Shown: positions 27,674 through 37,954, counted from the first letter of the stretch. The stretch is DNA of 64,000 bases from Bradyrhizobium diazoefficiens (GCF_016612535.1 NZ_JAENXS010000001.1:3373501-3437500); one strand, 5' to 3'. Notes: generated by a model not told the origin, from the letters alone. Program-made: numbers and translations.

Positions 27674-28170
27674 ATGCATGGCATCATCTGCATCAAACAG
27701 CGCCCCGCGCTTGCGAAAATCTGCGCGCGGCTTCTGTCAAACACGATTGTGCAGCGGGGTGTGCCGACCAACCGTTACGAATCCGTAGCCGCGGAGGCGC
27801 CCCCCAGTTCACTGGCCAGCGGACCGGTGAGATCAGCGTGCATGCAATGGGATCGTATTTGTCTGAGTTTTGACTGTGAGAGATGCGCACCTTGGATCAA
27901 GGTGCGTTGCTGCTCATCGACTGATCCCCGGTTGACGACCCGGCGCTACCCACGCTGTACGAATGCACGACCACGATCTGGAAGGTCACGCAGCTGTCTG
28001 CTGGGCTCGCTGTCGGCTTCATCGGCAAGTCGGCCATCGATGACGACATGGCCGAGGTCGGCACCGGAATCGCGACGTGGCCATTTTCGTTGCAGCTCAA
28101 CCAGCTCGCCGCAATCGTTGGCCTCGATCTCATCTCCTGCCGCCTCTCGCGCCGAGCATCAAGGGGCCCG
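27674..28170 (+). pseudogene. fixA: fixA relic (ETF beta-type subunit), decayed
   Basis: The frame opens with a ribosome-binding site and MHGIICIKQRPALAKI, then SNTIVQRGVPT, matching the FixA N-terminus (MHIVVCIKQVP ... NTIMRQGVPT). In other frames follow GEISVHAMGSYLSE (FixA GEVTVLTMGP), DQGALLLID, then [14 protein letters not shown] and [10 protein letters not shown] (FixA DGDTAQVGPGIA region). In-frame stops, frame changes and deletions make it non-functional, and the last third is missing. It occupies the place fixA has in rhizobia with a complete fixABCX operon. A working fixA must lie elsewhere, as is known for Bradyrhizobium. Confidence 0.82.
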
Positions 28171-28308
28171 TCCTCCGCGAAAAAGACCCAGCGTGAGAGC
28201 CGCGATCAGCCGGCGAACGCGCTCATCCGGGCCATGTTCAACCGACAGTCCAAGCCAGAACCCGGTCCTGTCGCGCAGGCGCGTGGACCGGAAGGAGAAT
28301 GCAACGCC

Positions 28309-29418
28309 ATGAGCAACGTCATCAAGGGTCCCACATCAGCCGCAGCGGGCCGCGCAGCAACAAAGAAGCAGTTACCGGACCGGTTCAAAGCCTACAAACA
28401 TGTCTGGGTGTTCGTCGAGCAGGAGCGCGGGCAGGTCCATCCTGTCTCGTGGGAGCTTATGGGGGCGGGCCGCAAGCTTGCTGACAGGCTAAAGGTTAAG
28501 CTTGCGGCTGTTGTCGCCGGCCCTGAGGGCGAGGCCACACGCAACGCCGCACTCGAAGCCTTCTGCTACGGCGCAGATTTGACTTATCTCGTGGCCGACA
28601 ATGTGCTCTCGGATTATCGTAACGAGTCCTACACCAAAGCGCTGTCCGATCTCGTTGAGATCTACAAGCCCGAGATCCTGCTGTTAGGGGCAACAACGCT
28701 CGGCCGCGATCTTGCGGGGTCGGTCGCCACCACACTACAGACTGGTCTTACCGCCGACTGCACCGAGCTCGACGTCGATACGGATGGCTCGCTTGCGGCG
28801 ACCCGTCCGACCTTTGGCGGTTCGCTGCTCTGCACGATCTACACCCTGAATTACCGGCCGCAGATGGCAACCGTCCGCCCGCGCGTGATGCCGATGCCGG
28901 AGCGCGTCGAGCGCGATCCTGGCCGCATCATCGTCCATCCGCTCGGCCTGGTCGAAGACGACATTGTGACCAAAGTGCTCTCGTTCATGCCCGACCGAGA
29001 TTCGGCCAAATCCAATCTTGCCTATGCCGACGTCGTGGTTGCCGGAGGGCTCGGGCTCGGTTCTCAAGAAAACTTTCAGCTTGTGCGCCAGCTCGCCGGT
29101 GTGCTCGGCGCCGAATATGGCTGTTCCCGTCCGCTCGTGCAAAAGGGATGGGTTACCGCCGATCGGCAGATCGGCCAGACAGGTAAGACGATCCGGCCAA
29201 AGCTCTATATCGCCGCAGGTGTTTCCGGCGCAATCCAGCATCGGGTTGGTGTCGAGGGCGCGGATCTGATCGTCGCCATCAATACCGACAAGAACGCGCC
29301 GATCTTCGACTTTGCCCACATCGGCATCGTCAGCGACGCCATGCATCTGTTGCCGGCGCTGACGGACGCGTTTCGTGCGCGGCTTTCGCCACATTCGCGC
29401 GATCGGATTGCGAGCTAG
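28309..29418 (+). CDS. fixB: FixB, electron-transfer flavoprotein alpha subunit
   Basis: A 369-residue ETF-alpha protein starting [14 protein letters not shown] after GGAAGGAGAATG; the longer open frame upstream is read-through of the fixA relic. The N-terminal half has [20 protein letters not shown]. The FAD-binding C-terminal half has [19 protein letters not shown] and GVSGAIQH. FixAB bifurcates electrons from NADH to supply low-potential electrons for nitrogenase. fixC starts 10 bases downstream. It is intact even though its partner fixA here is dead. Confidence 0.96.
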   Translation: MSNVIKGPTSAAAGRAATKKQLPDRFKAYKHVWVFVEQERGQVHPVSWELMGAGRKLADRLKVKLAAVVAGPEGEATRNAALEAFCYGADLTYLVADNVLSDYRNESYTKALSDLVEIYKPEILLLGATTLGRDLAGSVATTLQTGLTADCTELDVDTDGSLAATRPTFGGSLLCTIYTLNYRPQMATVRPRVMPMPERVERDPGRIIVHPLGLVEDDIVTKVLSFMPDRDSAKSNLAYADVVVAGGLGLGSQENFQLVRQLAGVLGAEYGCSRPLVQKGWVTADRQIGQTGKTIRPKLYIAAGVSGAIQHRVGVEGADLIVAINTDKNAPIFDFAHIGIVSDAMHLLPALTDAFRARLSPHSRDRIAS

Positions 29419-29428
29419 AGGAGTCATC

Positions 29429-30736
29429 ATGATCGAGGAAAGGTTCGATGCAATCGTTGTCGGCGCTGGCATGGCAGGTAACGCGGCAGCGCTGACCATG
29501 GCCAAGAAAGGCATGAAAGTGCTGCAGCTCGAGCGCGGCGAATATGCCGGATCGAAGAACGTTCAGGGCGCAATACTCTACGCCGACATGCTGGAAAAGC
29601 TGATCCCGGAGTTCCGGGAGGACGCACCGCTGGAGCGCCATCTGGTCGAACAACGGTTCTGGATCATGGATGATCGCTCCCATGTCGGGCTGCATTACCG
29701 CTCGGAGGACTTCAATGAGGAGCGGGCTAACCGGTACACGATTATCCGGGCGCAGTTTGACAGATGGTTCTCCTCGAAGGTGCGGGAGGCCGGCGCGACC
29801 GTGCTGTGCGAGACCACCGTCACCGATCTTGCGCAGGATGCCTACGGCAGGGTCATTGGTGTTCGTACAGATCGCCAGGACGGCGAGATCCGCGCAGACA
29901 TCGTGGTGCTGGCCGAAGGCGTCAACGGCCTGCTTGGCACGCGTGCGCACCTGCGCGAGCGCCCCAAACCTAACAAGGTGGCCCTCGCGGTGAAGGAAAT
30001 GCATTTTTTGCCGCGCGAGACCATCGAAGCACGCTTCAATCTGAACGGAGACGAAGGCGTTGTGATCGAAGCTGCCGGTACCATTTCCGGCGGCATGACG
30101 GGAATGGGCTTCATTTACGCCAATAAGGAGTGCATTTCGGTCGGTATCGGCTGTCTCGTCGCAGACTTCCACCGCACCGGAAAGACGCCCTACGAGCTGC
30201 TCGATCGCTTCAAGCGTCACCCGTCGGTCGCGCCCCTGATCGAAGGGTCTGAGGTCAAGGAATATGCCGCGCACCTCATTCCTGAGGGCGGCTACAAGGC
30301 CATCCCCCAGCTTTATGGAGACGGGTGGGTCGTTGTTGGTGACGCGGCGCAGCTCAACAACGCCATGCATCGCGAGGGATCCAATCTTGCAATGACCTCC
30401 GGCCGGATCGCAGCCGAAGCGATTTTCCAGGTCAAATCACGCCGGCTTGCCATGACCAAGGAAAATCTCGCGCTGTACAAGAGGATGCTGGATCGCTCCT
30501 TCGTCTTGAAGGACATGAAGAAGTACAAGGACATGCCGAGGCTGATGCATACGAATTCGCAAAACTTCTTTCTGACCTACCCCCAGCTCATCTCGAAGGC
30601 GATGCAGACCTACCTTCGGGTTGACGGTACGCCAAAGACTGAGAAGCAGAAGTCAACGCTGAAATCCTTTGTCAATGCGCGGTCGTGGATCGGGCTGTTC
30701 GGCGATGCATTCCGTTTCGCCCGCGCGTGGCGCTAA
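29429..30736 (+). CDS. fixC: FixC, flavoprotein (ETF-quinone oxidoreductase type)
   Basis: A 435-residue flavoprotein starting at 29429 ([20 protein letters not shown]) behind AGAGGAG. The dinucleotide-binding motif [13 protein letters not shown] is at the N-terminus. Further marks are [19 protein letters not shown] and [17 protein letters not shown]. FixC passes electrons in the FixABCX complex to quinone. fixX follows after 37 bases. Length and motifs are normal. Confidence 0.96.
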   Translation: MIEERFDAIVVGAGMAGNAAALTMAKKGMKVLQLERGEYAGSKNVQGAILYADMLEKLIPEFREDAPLERHLVEQRFWIMDDRSHVGLHYRSEDFNEERANRYTIIRAQFDRWFSSKVREAGATVLCETTVTDLAQDAYGRVIGVRTDRQDGEIRADIVVLAEGVNGLLGTRAHLRERPKPNKVALAVKEMHFLPRETIEARFNLNGDEGVVIEAAGTISGGMTGMGFIYANKECISVGIGCLVADFHRTGKTPYELLDRFKRHPSVAPLIEGSEVKEYAAHLIPEGGYKAIPQLYGDGWVVVGDAAQLNNAMHREGSNLAMTSGRIAAEAIFQVKSRRLAMTKENLALYKRMLDRSFVLKDMKKYKDMPRLMHTNSQNFFLTYPQLISKAMQTYLRVDGTPKTEKQKSTLKSFVNARSWIGLFGDAFRFARAWR

Positions 30737-30773
30737 TTGTTCGAAGCGGGAATCCGAGCCAATGAGGCAAACT

Positions 30774-31070
30774 ATGAAGATCGACCGATCAGTGCGCGTC
30801 GAAGACAAGTTGTTTTGCAACCGCTATCTTGTGGACGCCGGACGGCCCCACATCAAGGTGCGCGCACACACCAGGCCCTCGTCGCAGCTCCTTGCGCTTT
30901 TGAAAGCCTGTCCCGCGCGCTGCTATGATCTTAATGACAAGGGCCAGGTCGAGGTCACCGTCGACGGCTGTATGGAGTGCGGCACCTGCCGCGTCATAGG
31001 AGAGTCCACCGGCGATGTTGAATGGAGCTATCCGCGTGGCGGATATGGGGTGTTGTTCAAATTCGGGTGA
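30774..31070 (+). CDS. fixX: FixX, ferredoxin-like protein
   Basis: A 98-residue ferredoxin-like protein starting [18 protein letters not shown], with GAGG 7 bases upstream. The cluster cysteines are in [12 protein letters not shown] and [13 protein letters not shown]; the tail [15 protein letters not shown] is typical. It is the electron outlet of the FixABCX complex. It ends the operon; a GC-rich imperfect hairpin lies at 31,241-31,264 between it and the convergent ahpD. Confidence 0.95.
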   Translation: MKIDRSVRVEDKLFCNRYLVDAGRPHIKVRAHTRPSSQLLALLKACPARCYDLNDKGQVEVTVDGCMECGTCRVIGESTGDVEWSYPRGGYGVLFKFG

Positions 31071-31286
31071 GGGGACTGCGGTCGCCTGCGTTATCGGTAA
31101 GGCGGAGAAGATCTCATGGCGGAGTCATTTTGCCGTAGCTTGCGTGCGCGCCAGAGGCCGAAAGTCGACTGACGCTCAAATATTCGGATGCAAGGGCGCT
31201 TTCGGCGAACTCAGCTCGCGGATATGAGGTTCAACTCTGAGCCTGCCCTGGGGAGGGGCCAGGCGAAAGGGCGCGGGGAGGGTGGA

Positions 31287-31832
31287 TTACTCCGCCGCTT
31301 GTGGCGTGCCGCGCCCTGCCGCCTCGATCGCAACCGCAACTGACTGCACGATTGCGGCAAAGCGCACGGCCGTTTGAATTGTGTCCGAGCTGACGCCGCT
31401 TTGCCGCAGCGACTTTTCATGAGCATCCATGCAGTCACCGCACCCATTGATTGCGCTTACTGCCAAGGCCCACAACTCGAAATCGGTTCTGTCCACGCCG
31501 GGATGACCCAGTACGTTCAGGCGCAGCCGCGCCGGCATCGTCTTGTATTCCGGGTTGGAGGCGAGGTGAACGAAGCGGTAGTAGACGTTGTTCATCGCCA
31601 TGACTGATGCTGCATATTTCGCCGCCGCGACTGCCGCAGGCGTTATCACCTCGGATGCTGCAGATTCGATGGCGGCAATCACCAATGGATGATGGCTCGC
31701 GATCGCGCTCGCCAGCAATAGGCCGTATTTGCTCTGTAGTGAGAGTGTGTCGTCCGCCATCATCGACGCCAGATTTAGCCTGACGTCCCTGGCGAAATCC
31801 GGAATCTGGTCTTTCAACTGGTCGATCGTCAT
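31287..31832 (-). CDS. ahpD: AhpD-like alkylhydroperoxidase
   Basis: A 181-residue protein of the carboxymuconolactone decarboxylase/AhpD superfamily. The redox pair is in [17 protein letters not shown] (CxxC) with the histidine that completes the AhpD site. It starts [17 protein letters not shown] and is normal in length. AhpD regenerates AhpC in bacteria lacking AhpF. It lies 6 bases behind ahpC and shares its sigma-54 promoter, so peroxide defence is tied to nitrogen fixation here. Confidence 0.93.
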   Translation of the reverse strand: MTIDQLKDQIPDFARDVRLNLASMMADDTLSLQSKYGLLLASAIASHHPLVIAAIESAASEVITPAAVAAAKYAASVMAMNNVYYRFVHLASNPEYKTMPARLRLNVLGHPGVDRTDFELWALAVSAINGCGDCMDAHEKSLRQSGVSSDTIQTAVRFAAIVQSVAVAIEAAGRGTPQAAE

Positions 31833-31838
31833 ATCCCC

Positions 31839-32393
31839 TCAGGCGACCTTCAGTGTCTCCCCGCCGACCTCGCGATTGCAGGGGCAGAGCTGGTCAGTTT
31901 GCAGGGCGTCCAAGACGCGCAGCGTGTCCTTCGGGTTGCGGCCGATGTTGAGATTGGTGGCATAGACATGCTGGATCGTATTCTCAGGATCGACGATGAA
32001 GGTCGTCCGGTGGGCAACGCCGTCGGCCGAGCGGCCGCCCAACCCATCGACCAGCGCGCCGTCCGTGTCGGCAAACTGCCAAATCGGCAGATGGTGCAGG
32101 TCCTTGTGCTCGCGCCGCCAGGCGAGCTTGCAGAACTCGTTGTCAGTCGAGCCGCCCAGCACGATCGCATCGCGGTCGGCGAATTCGTTGGACAGGCGGG
32201 CGAACTCGGCGATCTCGGTCGGGCAGACGAAGGTGAAATCCTTAGGGTAAAAGAAAATGATTTTCCATTTCCCAGGAAAGCTCTTTTCGGTCAGCGTCTC
32301 GAAGGCGCTTTCTCCCTTCTCTTCGTGCAGGTGAAAGCCGGGCTTTACCCCGGTGATTTGGAACGACGGCAACTTACTTCCAATTCCAAGCAT
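31839..32393 (-). CDS. ahpC: AhpC-type peroxiredoxin under sigma-54 control
   Basis: A 184-residue peroxiredoxin starting MLGIGSKLPSFQITGVKPG at 32393. The longer frame from 32441 begins upstream of the predicted transcription start and is rejected. The peroxidatic cysteine is in KDFTFVCPTEIAEF and the resolving cysteine in TDQLCPCNREVGG. It reduces H2O2 and organic peroxides, working with AhpD. The promoter at 32,448-32,463 implies expression together with nitrogenase, a sensible defence for a bacteroid with high respiration. Confidence 0.95.
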   Translation of the reverse strand: MLGIGSKLPSFQITGVKPGFHLHEEKGESAFETLTEKSFPGKWKIIFFYPKDFTFVCPTEIAEFARLSNEFADRDAIVLGGSTDNEFCKLAWRREHKDLHHLPIWQFADTDGALVDGLGGRSADGVAHRTTFIVDPENTIQHVYATNLNIGRNPKDTLRVLDALQTDQLCPCNREVGGETLKVA

Positions 32394-32447
32394 TTTGTCC
32401 CCACTGTGTACTTCGGGCGAAACTCTGTGATCTCGCGGCATCAGGGA

Positions 32448-32463
32448 AGCAAGCGATGTGCCA
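32448..32463 (-). promoter_or_regulatory. sigma-54 promoter of ahpCD
   Basis: The minus strand reads TGGCACATCGCTTGCT: GG-N10-GC exact, with both halves canonical. The ahpC ATG lies about 45 bases beyond the predicted start. Confidence 0.9.
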
Positions 32464-32482
32464 TCAGATCCTGCGGGTTAAC

Positions 32483-32498
32483 TGTCGCCGATCCAACA
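32483..32498. promoter_or_regulatory. NifA-type site close to the ahpC promoter
   Basis: TGTCGCCGATCCAACA matches TGT-N10-ACA. It sits only about 20 bases upstream of the -24 element, nearer than the usual 80-150, so its use by looping is less certain. Confidence 0.6.
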
Positions 32499-32723
32499 TT
32501 CGCTCGGTCTCTATGACGAGCTCGAGCCATGCTACGGCTCAAAGACTGTGGCTACTGAATTCAAATTGTCTTGGATCCAGATATCCCGAGAACGAAGATC
32601 TATTGCAAGCTCCGTCGACAACACGCGCCAAATAGGATAGGCGCTGGGTCTCGGTCCGTGAGCTAGCCGGCGATGTTATCTCCGGCGAAAAACAGAATGA
32701 GGCTGATACCACGATCCCGAGCC

Positions 32724-33273
32724 CCTGAAATGGGCCCGATTTGGGACCATGAGCTTAGTTGGAAGGAGCTGCTCCGTTTGATTGACGGAGCGCATGATGA
32801 CGACGAAGACGAGACGAAAGATCGACGCGTGGAAGGCAAAGATCGCGCTGGGGCCGTGCGGTTCCGGCGTGGCGGTTGTCGAACACGATGGACGTCTCGT
32901 TCTGCGTGGCGGCTCTGGACGAGGCGTTGGCGAAGTACAGCACGCCGGAGATTTTCAACACCGACCAAGGCAGCCAGTTCACCAGCGCGGCCTTTACCGG
33001 CGCGTTGGCGGGCGCAGGGATCAAGATCTCCATGGATGGCCGTCGTCGTTGGATGGACAACGTCTTCATCGAGCGGCTGTGGCGGTCGCTCAAGCATGAG
33101 AACATCTATCTCAAGGGCTATGCCGCGGCCGCGAGGCCAAGGCAGGGGTCGCGAGCTGGATCGCCTTCTACAACGATCGTCGCCTTCATCAGGCGCACGG
33201 CTATCGCAGGCCGATGGCGGTCCGGCGCGAGCGGATGCAGGTCGCGAAGGCTGTGGCCATCGTGGACAGTCGT
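32724..33273 (+). pseudogene. IS3-family transposase relic with internal deletion
   Basis: The beginning of OrfA (MTTKTRRKIDAWKAKIAL at 32,794) runs directly into the catalytic part of OrfB (NTMDVSFCVAALDEALAKYS, FNTDQGSQFTSAAFTGALAG, MDNVFIERLWRSLKHENIYL), which contains the second D and the final E of the DDE triad. The OrfA C-terminus, the OrfB N-terminus and the first catalytic D are deleted, and the 3' end changes frame. It is a non-autonomous remnant. The fuller copy lies at 40,977-42,104. Confidence 0.85.
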
Positions 33274-34225
33274 CCGTGAAGAACCTCCAAACCGTTGAGG
33301 AGGAGTCGAATTTTCTAGCGAGAGGGCTTTTGAGATTGCAAGCTTTCGGGCTTTGATGTCCAAAAGCTTGCAGTTTGTTTTTGAGGATTTCGTCGAATCG
33401 CGCGTCGTGAGTCTTTCAGTTGGACTGGAGGGAACGATGCTCGTGCCACTTACGATCAAGCACCAGCGCTATGCCCATGCCAAGCAGTTCAAGCGCGCCA
33501 ATCGGGCCTTGAGGACGCTGCGAACCTATCTCGGCCGCGTCATCCGCGATATCGCCCGCAAGCTCTTCGACAACATCGGCTTGCTCGATGGGGTGGCGCT
33601 CGACCGCATGCTGGCGCTGGTGCGATGCGTGCTCGGTCAGAAGCAGCGCCAGCGTGGCCAAAAGCTCTACTCGCTGCATGCGCCGGACGTCGAATGCATC
33701 GGCAAGGGCAAGGCCCACCGGCCCTACGGGTTCGGCGTCAAGGTGCCGGTCGCCACGACGTTATCGCACGGCTGGTCAGTTCGTCACCCATGTGAAGTCG
33801 CTGCCTGGCAGCCCTATGACGGCCATACCCTGGCTGCCGTGATCCTGGAAATGGAGGCGCTGATCGGCAACACCATCGAGCGGCTCCTTGGCGACAAGGG
33901 CTATCGCGGTCACAATGCGCCGCCCGCTTACAAGTCCAGGGTGTTCATCTCGGGCCAGAAGCGGCGGGTGACGCCAAAGATCAAACGCGAGCTGCGCCGG
34001 CGCTCGGCCATCGAGCCGGTCATCGGCCATCTCAAATCCGAACACCGGATGGGCCGCAGCTACCTGGGACACCGCCGGGGCGACGCCATCAACGCCGTCC
34101 TCGCCGCGGCCGGCTACAACTTCCGGCGGCTGATCCGGTGGCCGGAGCTCTTGTTGCGCCAATTCCTCGCCCGGCTCACGGCCCGCCTTCGCTTCGTCCC
34201 GGGCTGAAATAGGCGTTCTTCACGG
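33274..34225 (+). mobile_element. IS5-family element, 5'-deleted
   Basis: CCGTGAAGAAC at 33,274 and its reverse complement GTTCTTCACGG at 34,215-34,225 look like terminal inverted repeats of a 952-bp element. Its transposase lacks the N-terminal third, so an internal deletion is likely. It is inserted just after the 3' end of the IS3 relic, inside the left arm of the inverted duplication. Confidence 0.6.
33437..34207 (+). pseudogene. IS5-family transposase, N-terminally truncated
   Basis: About 256 residues from MLVPLTIKHQRYAHAKQFKR. The C-terminal DDE half is intact: LLGDKGYRGHNAPPAYKS, RRVTPKIKRELRRRSAIEPV and GHLKSEHRMGRSYLGHRRGD. Full-length relatives have ~150 more residues at the N-terminus, including the first catalytic aspartate, which is missing here. 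The protein cannot transpose by itself. Confidence 0.82.
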
Positions 34226-34370
34226 CCGTTAACGCTGGCGCGTTGACCACATGCCCACAGCAACTGCAGCAGACAGAGTCTCGGGCAGCGTGATAGAAAG
34301 GGATCAGGAGCAGTCAGTTTTCAACTATCAAGCCAGTTCAAGCGGTCCCGCTTCGCGGGTCCATTTCACC

Positions 34371-34985
34371 TCCTCGTCACCGTGTTTCAGCAGATCTGAA
34401 ACGCTATGCGACCGTACCAATCCTCCGCGCTCGATGGCTTACAGAACCGCGCTGCCCCACACGGCTGCCATCTTCGCTCATGCGATGCTCTCGTTGCCGG
34501 TCGGCAGCAGCGGGCTCGCATAACCCTTCAGGCCGCACCCCGGCCGCAGCGCCAGTGCCAGATACACATCGCCAAACTGACGGAATCGCTCGATGCGAAT
34601 ACCCTTTAAGCGTATCGGCATCGGCGCCGCCGTCATCGAAAAGCTGCGCCTGCTCGGGACCGTCGATCAGCCGCCCGCGCGTCCTTCTTCACCGAATTGG
34701 CCAAGCTGCGCCACCGTCTCCTGAATGACGCGTCGACCAACGCGCACGCTCCGGACCAACCGCCAGCACCGGTGGGCCTTTCCATGCTTCTTGCGATTCG
34801 TATGGCACATATATATGCACCATCTGAAACGCGCTCGCAGCCAAAGAAAATACCGACGTTCGGCACTACACGCACAAATCACTCCCGCGCCACACCTAAC
34901 CAATTGATCTGACTCGCACCGCCTCTCGCAAAATAATTGAAATTCCAACTGCGCAAGTTGAGTTAGCTTGCGTAGCGCTGATCCG
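34371..34985. other. non-coding stretch between IS elements
   Basis: About 600 bases with fragmented short frames on both strands and no recognised domain; probably decayed mobile DNA. Confidence 0.4.
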
Positions 34986-34989
34986 CTAG

Positions 34990-36399
34990 GAGCCTGTCTG
35001 AGTAGTGACTGGCCAAGGGGTGCAAGTCTGATTCCTTACGTAGCGATGAGCAAGGAATTTCGTCCCTGGAAGATCGATGAGCCTCAGCTTCTGCCGCCGA
35101 GCGTGCACGATTATGCGCCGCAAGACCAGCTTTCGCGGTTGATCGTGTTTGGTTAGGGAAAGCCTTGATCTATCGACGATCGCGGGCAGCTACTGGAGTG
35201 GGCTGGGTCAGCCGCCGTTTGATCCGGATGATGACGGCGGTGCTTCTGCACGGCTATGCGAGCGGCATTTGCTCGTCGCGGCGGATCGCCAAGGCGTCAG
35301 TGGAGCGGGCGGATTTCATGATGATCGTGGCAGGCGACCCGCCGAATTTCCGCACGATCTCGGAGTTCCGGCGGCGGCATCTTAAGGCGCTGACTGAGCT
35401 CTTTGTGCAGGTGTTGAAGCTCGCCGAGAACGCCGGGTTGGCGAAGCTCGGGCACGTTGCGCTCGACGGCACTAAGATCAAGGCGAACGCGTCTAAGCAC
35501 AAGTCGGTGAGCCACGATCGCATGAAAAAGCGGGAAGCGGAGGTCAATCGCTGGCTCAAGGCCGCCGAGGCTGCCGATGCGGAGGAGGACAAGCTCTACG
35601 GCGACCAGCGTGGCGACGAAATGCCCGATTGGGCGGCCGACAAGCAGAAGCGGCTTGAGAGATACGCGAGGCCAAGGCCGCGCTGGAGGCCGAAGCCAAG
35701 GCTGCAGCCGAGGCGGAGAGCAAGGCGCGGGCCGAAGCCAGCAACGTCGCGCCGAGACGCCGACGAAAACCGAGCCCGACGGCAAAGCGAAACGCAATTT
35801 CACCGACCCGGAGAGCCGCATCCTGAAGACCAAGGACGGTTACATCCAGGGCTACAACGCCCAGGCCGCGGTCGATGGTGCCCATCAGACCATCGTGGCG
35901 CAGACGCTGACCAGTTCCTCCAGCGATCAGGCGCAACTGGCGCCGTTGCTCGACGGTATCAGGGCCAATTTGGGGACCAATCCCGACGAAGTGTCGGCCG
36001 ACGCCGGCTACTGCTCCGCCGCCAATCTTCGTCTGGTCAAGCGGCGACGCATCGAGGGCTATATCGCCACCGGGAGGCAGAAGCACGGCACCAAGTCCGC
36101 CACCGCGAAAAAGGCTTCAAGAGCTGGATCGCTGATCGCCAGGATGAGCACCAAGCTCAAGCGCGCCGGCTACCGAAGTCGCTACCGCCTGCGTAAGCAG
36201 ATCGTCGAACCAGTCTTCGGACAGATCAAACAGGCAAGAGGGTTCAGGCAATTCCTGCTGCGCGGCATCGACAAACTGAAAGCCGAATGGGTCCTGATCT
36301 GCACCGCTCACAACCTCGTCAAGCTGGCGAGGGCCGCCTGAGCCGCCATCATTAGGATAAAACCGCCTCCCGGAGCTAAGGAGCTAACTGGACTGGCTC
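34990..36399 (+). mobile_element. IS1182-family element inserted at a palindrome
   Basis: A 1,410-bp element with imperfect terminal inverted repeats (GAGCCTGTCTGAGTAG left; GAGCCAGTCCAGTTAG for the right end reversed). It is flanked by CTAG at 34,986-34,989 and 36,400-36,403. Removing it restores the 14-base perfect palindrome ATCCGCTAGCGGAT, whose centre is the TAG stop codon of the ddl-like gene; the stop is preserved. Confidence 0.88.
35047..36341 (+). pseudogene. IS1182-family transposase, frameshifted
   Basis: Pieces in three frames add up to one transposase. MSKEFRPWKIDEPQLLPPSV ends at a stop near 35,156; MTAVLLHGYASGICSSRRIA and VALDGTKIKANASKHKSVS follow in a second frame to about 35,670. 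A third frame carries DPESRILKTKDGYIQGYNAQ and EPVFGQIKQARGFRQFLLRG to 36,341. At least two frameshifts, one in the alanine-glutamate-rich linker near 35,680, break it. The element is dead unless helped in trans. Confidence 0.85.
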
Positions 36400-37533
36400 C
36401 TAGCGGATATCGTCGCGCACCGGCTCCGCTGATGCCAGAGTCGCGCGGGCTGAAATCGGTGAGCCTCCCCGTTCAGACCGTTTGATCGCATGTTCAAGTA
36501 GCCTTTGTACTAATACCCGGTACGTAATACCCGATGCCTCGACCATTTTCGCGAACATATTGGATGGCCCAAAGCTGGGAATTGTGTTCACCTCATTAAT
36601 CAGGATTTCGCCATTCGCTCTCAAAAAGAGGTCAACCCGTGCCATTGCCTCGCAGCCGATCGCTCTAAACGCCGCGCAAGATAGCGCCCGCACTCGATCA
36701 GCCACCGCTTCGGCGACCTCCGCATTAGTTTTCCAGATTGTTCCCTTTTGATCGATGTACTTCGCCTGATAGGTATAAAACGCATGATGATTAGCCGGAA
36801 TGATTTCACCAGGCCACGAAGACAGTAGCTCGGTTTGAACTTCGGGGTCCTGTAAGATGGCGCACTCAAGCTCGCGAGCCTGCACGTACTCTTCCAACAG
36901 TATTTTGTTGTCATAAGTAAATGCGAGGTCGATAGCGGCTCGAAACTCTGAGTCGCAAGTGACTTTGCTGACCCCAATCGAAGAGCCAAGGCTTGCCGGC
37001 TTTACAAATAACGAGCTGCTCCGGAGCACTCTTTGCGCAAGGTGAAACGCGAGCTCTTCTCCACGTGCCAAAGCCAAGTGCCGTGGCGTCGGAATACCCG
37101 CGTCCCGCAAAGTTCGTTTAAAAATGTCCTTGTCCATGCATATCGCCGAGGCAAGAACCGGCGATCCCACAAACGGTACCTGCGCCGTTTCCAAAGTGCC
37201 TTGCAAAAGGCCGTCCTCGCAGAATGGGCCGTGCAACATTGGGAACGCTACATCAACATGGCATAGAGTGTAACCCGTTCCGGGCCCGTGTACGATGGCT
37301 TTGCCGCGTCCTCCGGGTAAAAACACTATCTGAGCACCTGAGGATTCTAAATTTTGCAGAACCGATTTTGTATCCTCATGCAGCCACCACTTTCCGTCCC
37401 TTGAGACACCCACCAGTAGGGGATTATAGCGTTGCCGGTCCAAGGTTTCATAGATGGCTTGAAAGGATCGCAACGAGACATCGTGCTCAGCTGAGCGTCC
37501 ACCGAACATGAATGCTACGTTTAGTATGGCCAT
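36400..37533 (-). CDS. D-alanine-D-alanine ligase homologue (ATP-grasp)
   Basis: A 377-residue ATP-grasp ligase starting MAILNVAFMFGGRSAEHDV at 37533, with GAGG 6 bases upstream. It carries the Ddl marks FGGRSAEHDVSL, LHGPFCEDGLLQGTLE, KPASLGSSIGVSKV and INEVNTIPSF, so the catalytic core looks intact. Ddl enzymes join D-alanine to D-alanine or, in variants, to D-lactate, D-serine or other partners. Cell-wall ddl normally lies in the mra/dcw cluster; this island copy lies opposite a D-amino-acid aminotransferase, which suggests a special D-amino-acid product. Its stop codon is the CTAG used by the IS1182 insertion. Confidence 0.9.
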   Translation of the reverse strand: MAILNVAFMFGGRSAEHDVSLRSFQAIYETLDRQRYNPLLVGVSRDGKWWLHEDTKSVLQNLESSGAQIVFLPGGRGKAIVHGPGTGYTLCHVDVAFPMLHGPFCEDGLLQGTLETAQVPFVGSPVLASAICMDKDIFKRTLRDAGIPTPRHLALARGEELAFHLAQRVLRSSSLFVKPASLGSSIGVSKVTCDSEFRAAIDLAFTYDNKILLEEYVQARELECAILQDPEVQTELLSSWPGEIIPANHHAFYTYQAKYIDQKGTIWKTNAEVAEAVADRVRALSCAAFRAIGCEAMARVDLFLRANGEILINEVNTIPSFGPSNMFAKMVEASGITYRVLVQRLLEHAIKRSERGGSPISARATLASAEPVRDDIR

Positions 37534-37954
37534 GACCATCCTCAACATCGTTCGAACAAGCGCGCTTACGTCTGAGCCTGGATAGGCGTCGGAGCCTGGA
37601 TAGGCCTGGCCAAGACAGGATCATCGTCAGCGACAGTCCGCAACTACCAGCAAAGAGAGTTGCGCAGTTGCGGCCATAGTGACTAGATCTAAGTCCAACG
37701 CATCGAACGTGAGGTGGAGCAGTCTTAACGGTGGGATTCTGGACCATCAGGCGCGCTGAATGACTCCTCTGTGCTGGTCTATAGCGCGCGGGTTTCTCTA
37801 CAGTTCGATCGCGCTTGAATAATCTGTCTGCTAGCTGCCAAGAATTAGCTTGCAGGTGTTTGATAGAAAAGACCGCGATATGATCGCGCAGCCAATCGTG
37901 TCATGAACGCATTGTGTCCGACGCCGCGCGCGCTGAGATGCAGGGAGATGCAAA
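37534..37954. promoter_or_regulatory. divergent control region of ddl-like and D-aminotransferase genes
   Basis: A 421-base AT-richer region between two divergent start codons. It contains an imperfect tandem repeat (GAGCCTGGATAGGCGTCG at 37,572-37,589 followed by GAGCCTGGATAGGC). No sigma-54 promoter, nod box or tts box was recognised. Confidence 0.4.

Larger units (their letters stand above)
32724..34370 (+). repeat. left arm of a large inverted duplication
   Basis: The sequence matches the reverse complement of 40,839-42,104 in three blocks: the IS3 start (32,724-32,860), the IS3 3' half (32,860-33,270) and a 140-base tail (34,230-34,370, containing GCTTCGCGGGTCCATTTCACC-like sequence). 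The left arm lacks part of the IS3 transposase and carries an extra IS5-type element at 33,274-34,225. The two arms enclose about 6.5 kb. Confidence 0.85.

Noticed and set aside
27674..28312. 212-codon open frame as a novel gene before fixB
   Set aside because: Only its first ~40 codons make sense, as FixA; the rest is out of frame with the FixA remnants.
29330..30370. 346-codon open frame antisense to fixC
   Set aside because: A shadow of fixC, with no independent support.
37534..37954. Possible nod box or tts box before the D-aminotransferase
   Set aside because: No convincing match to either consensus could be read.
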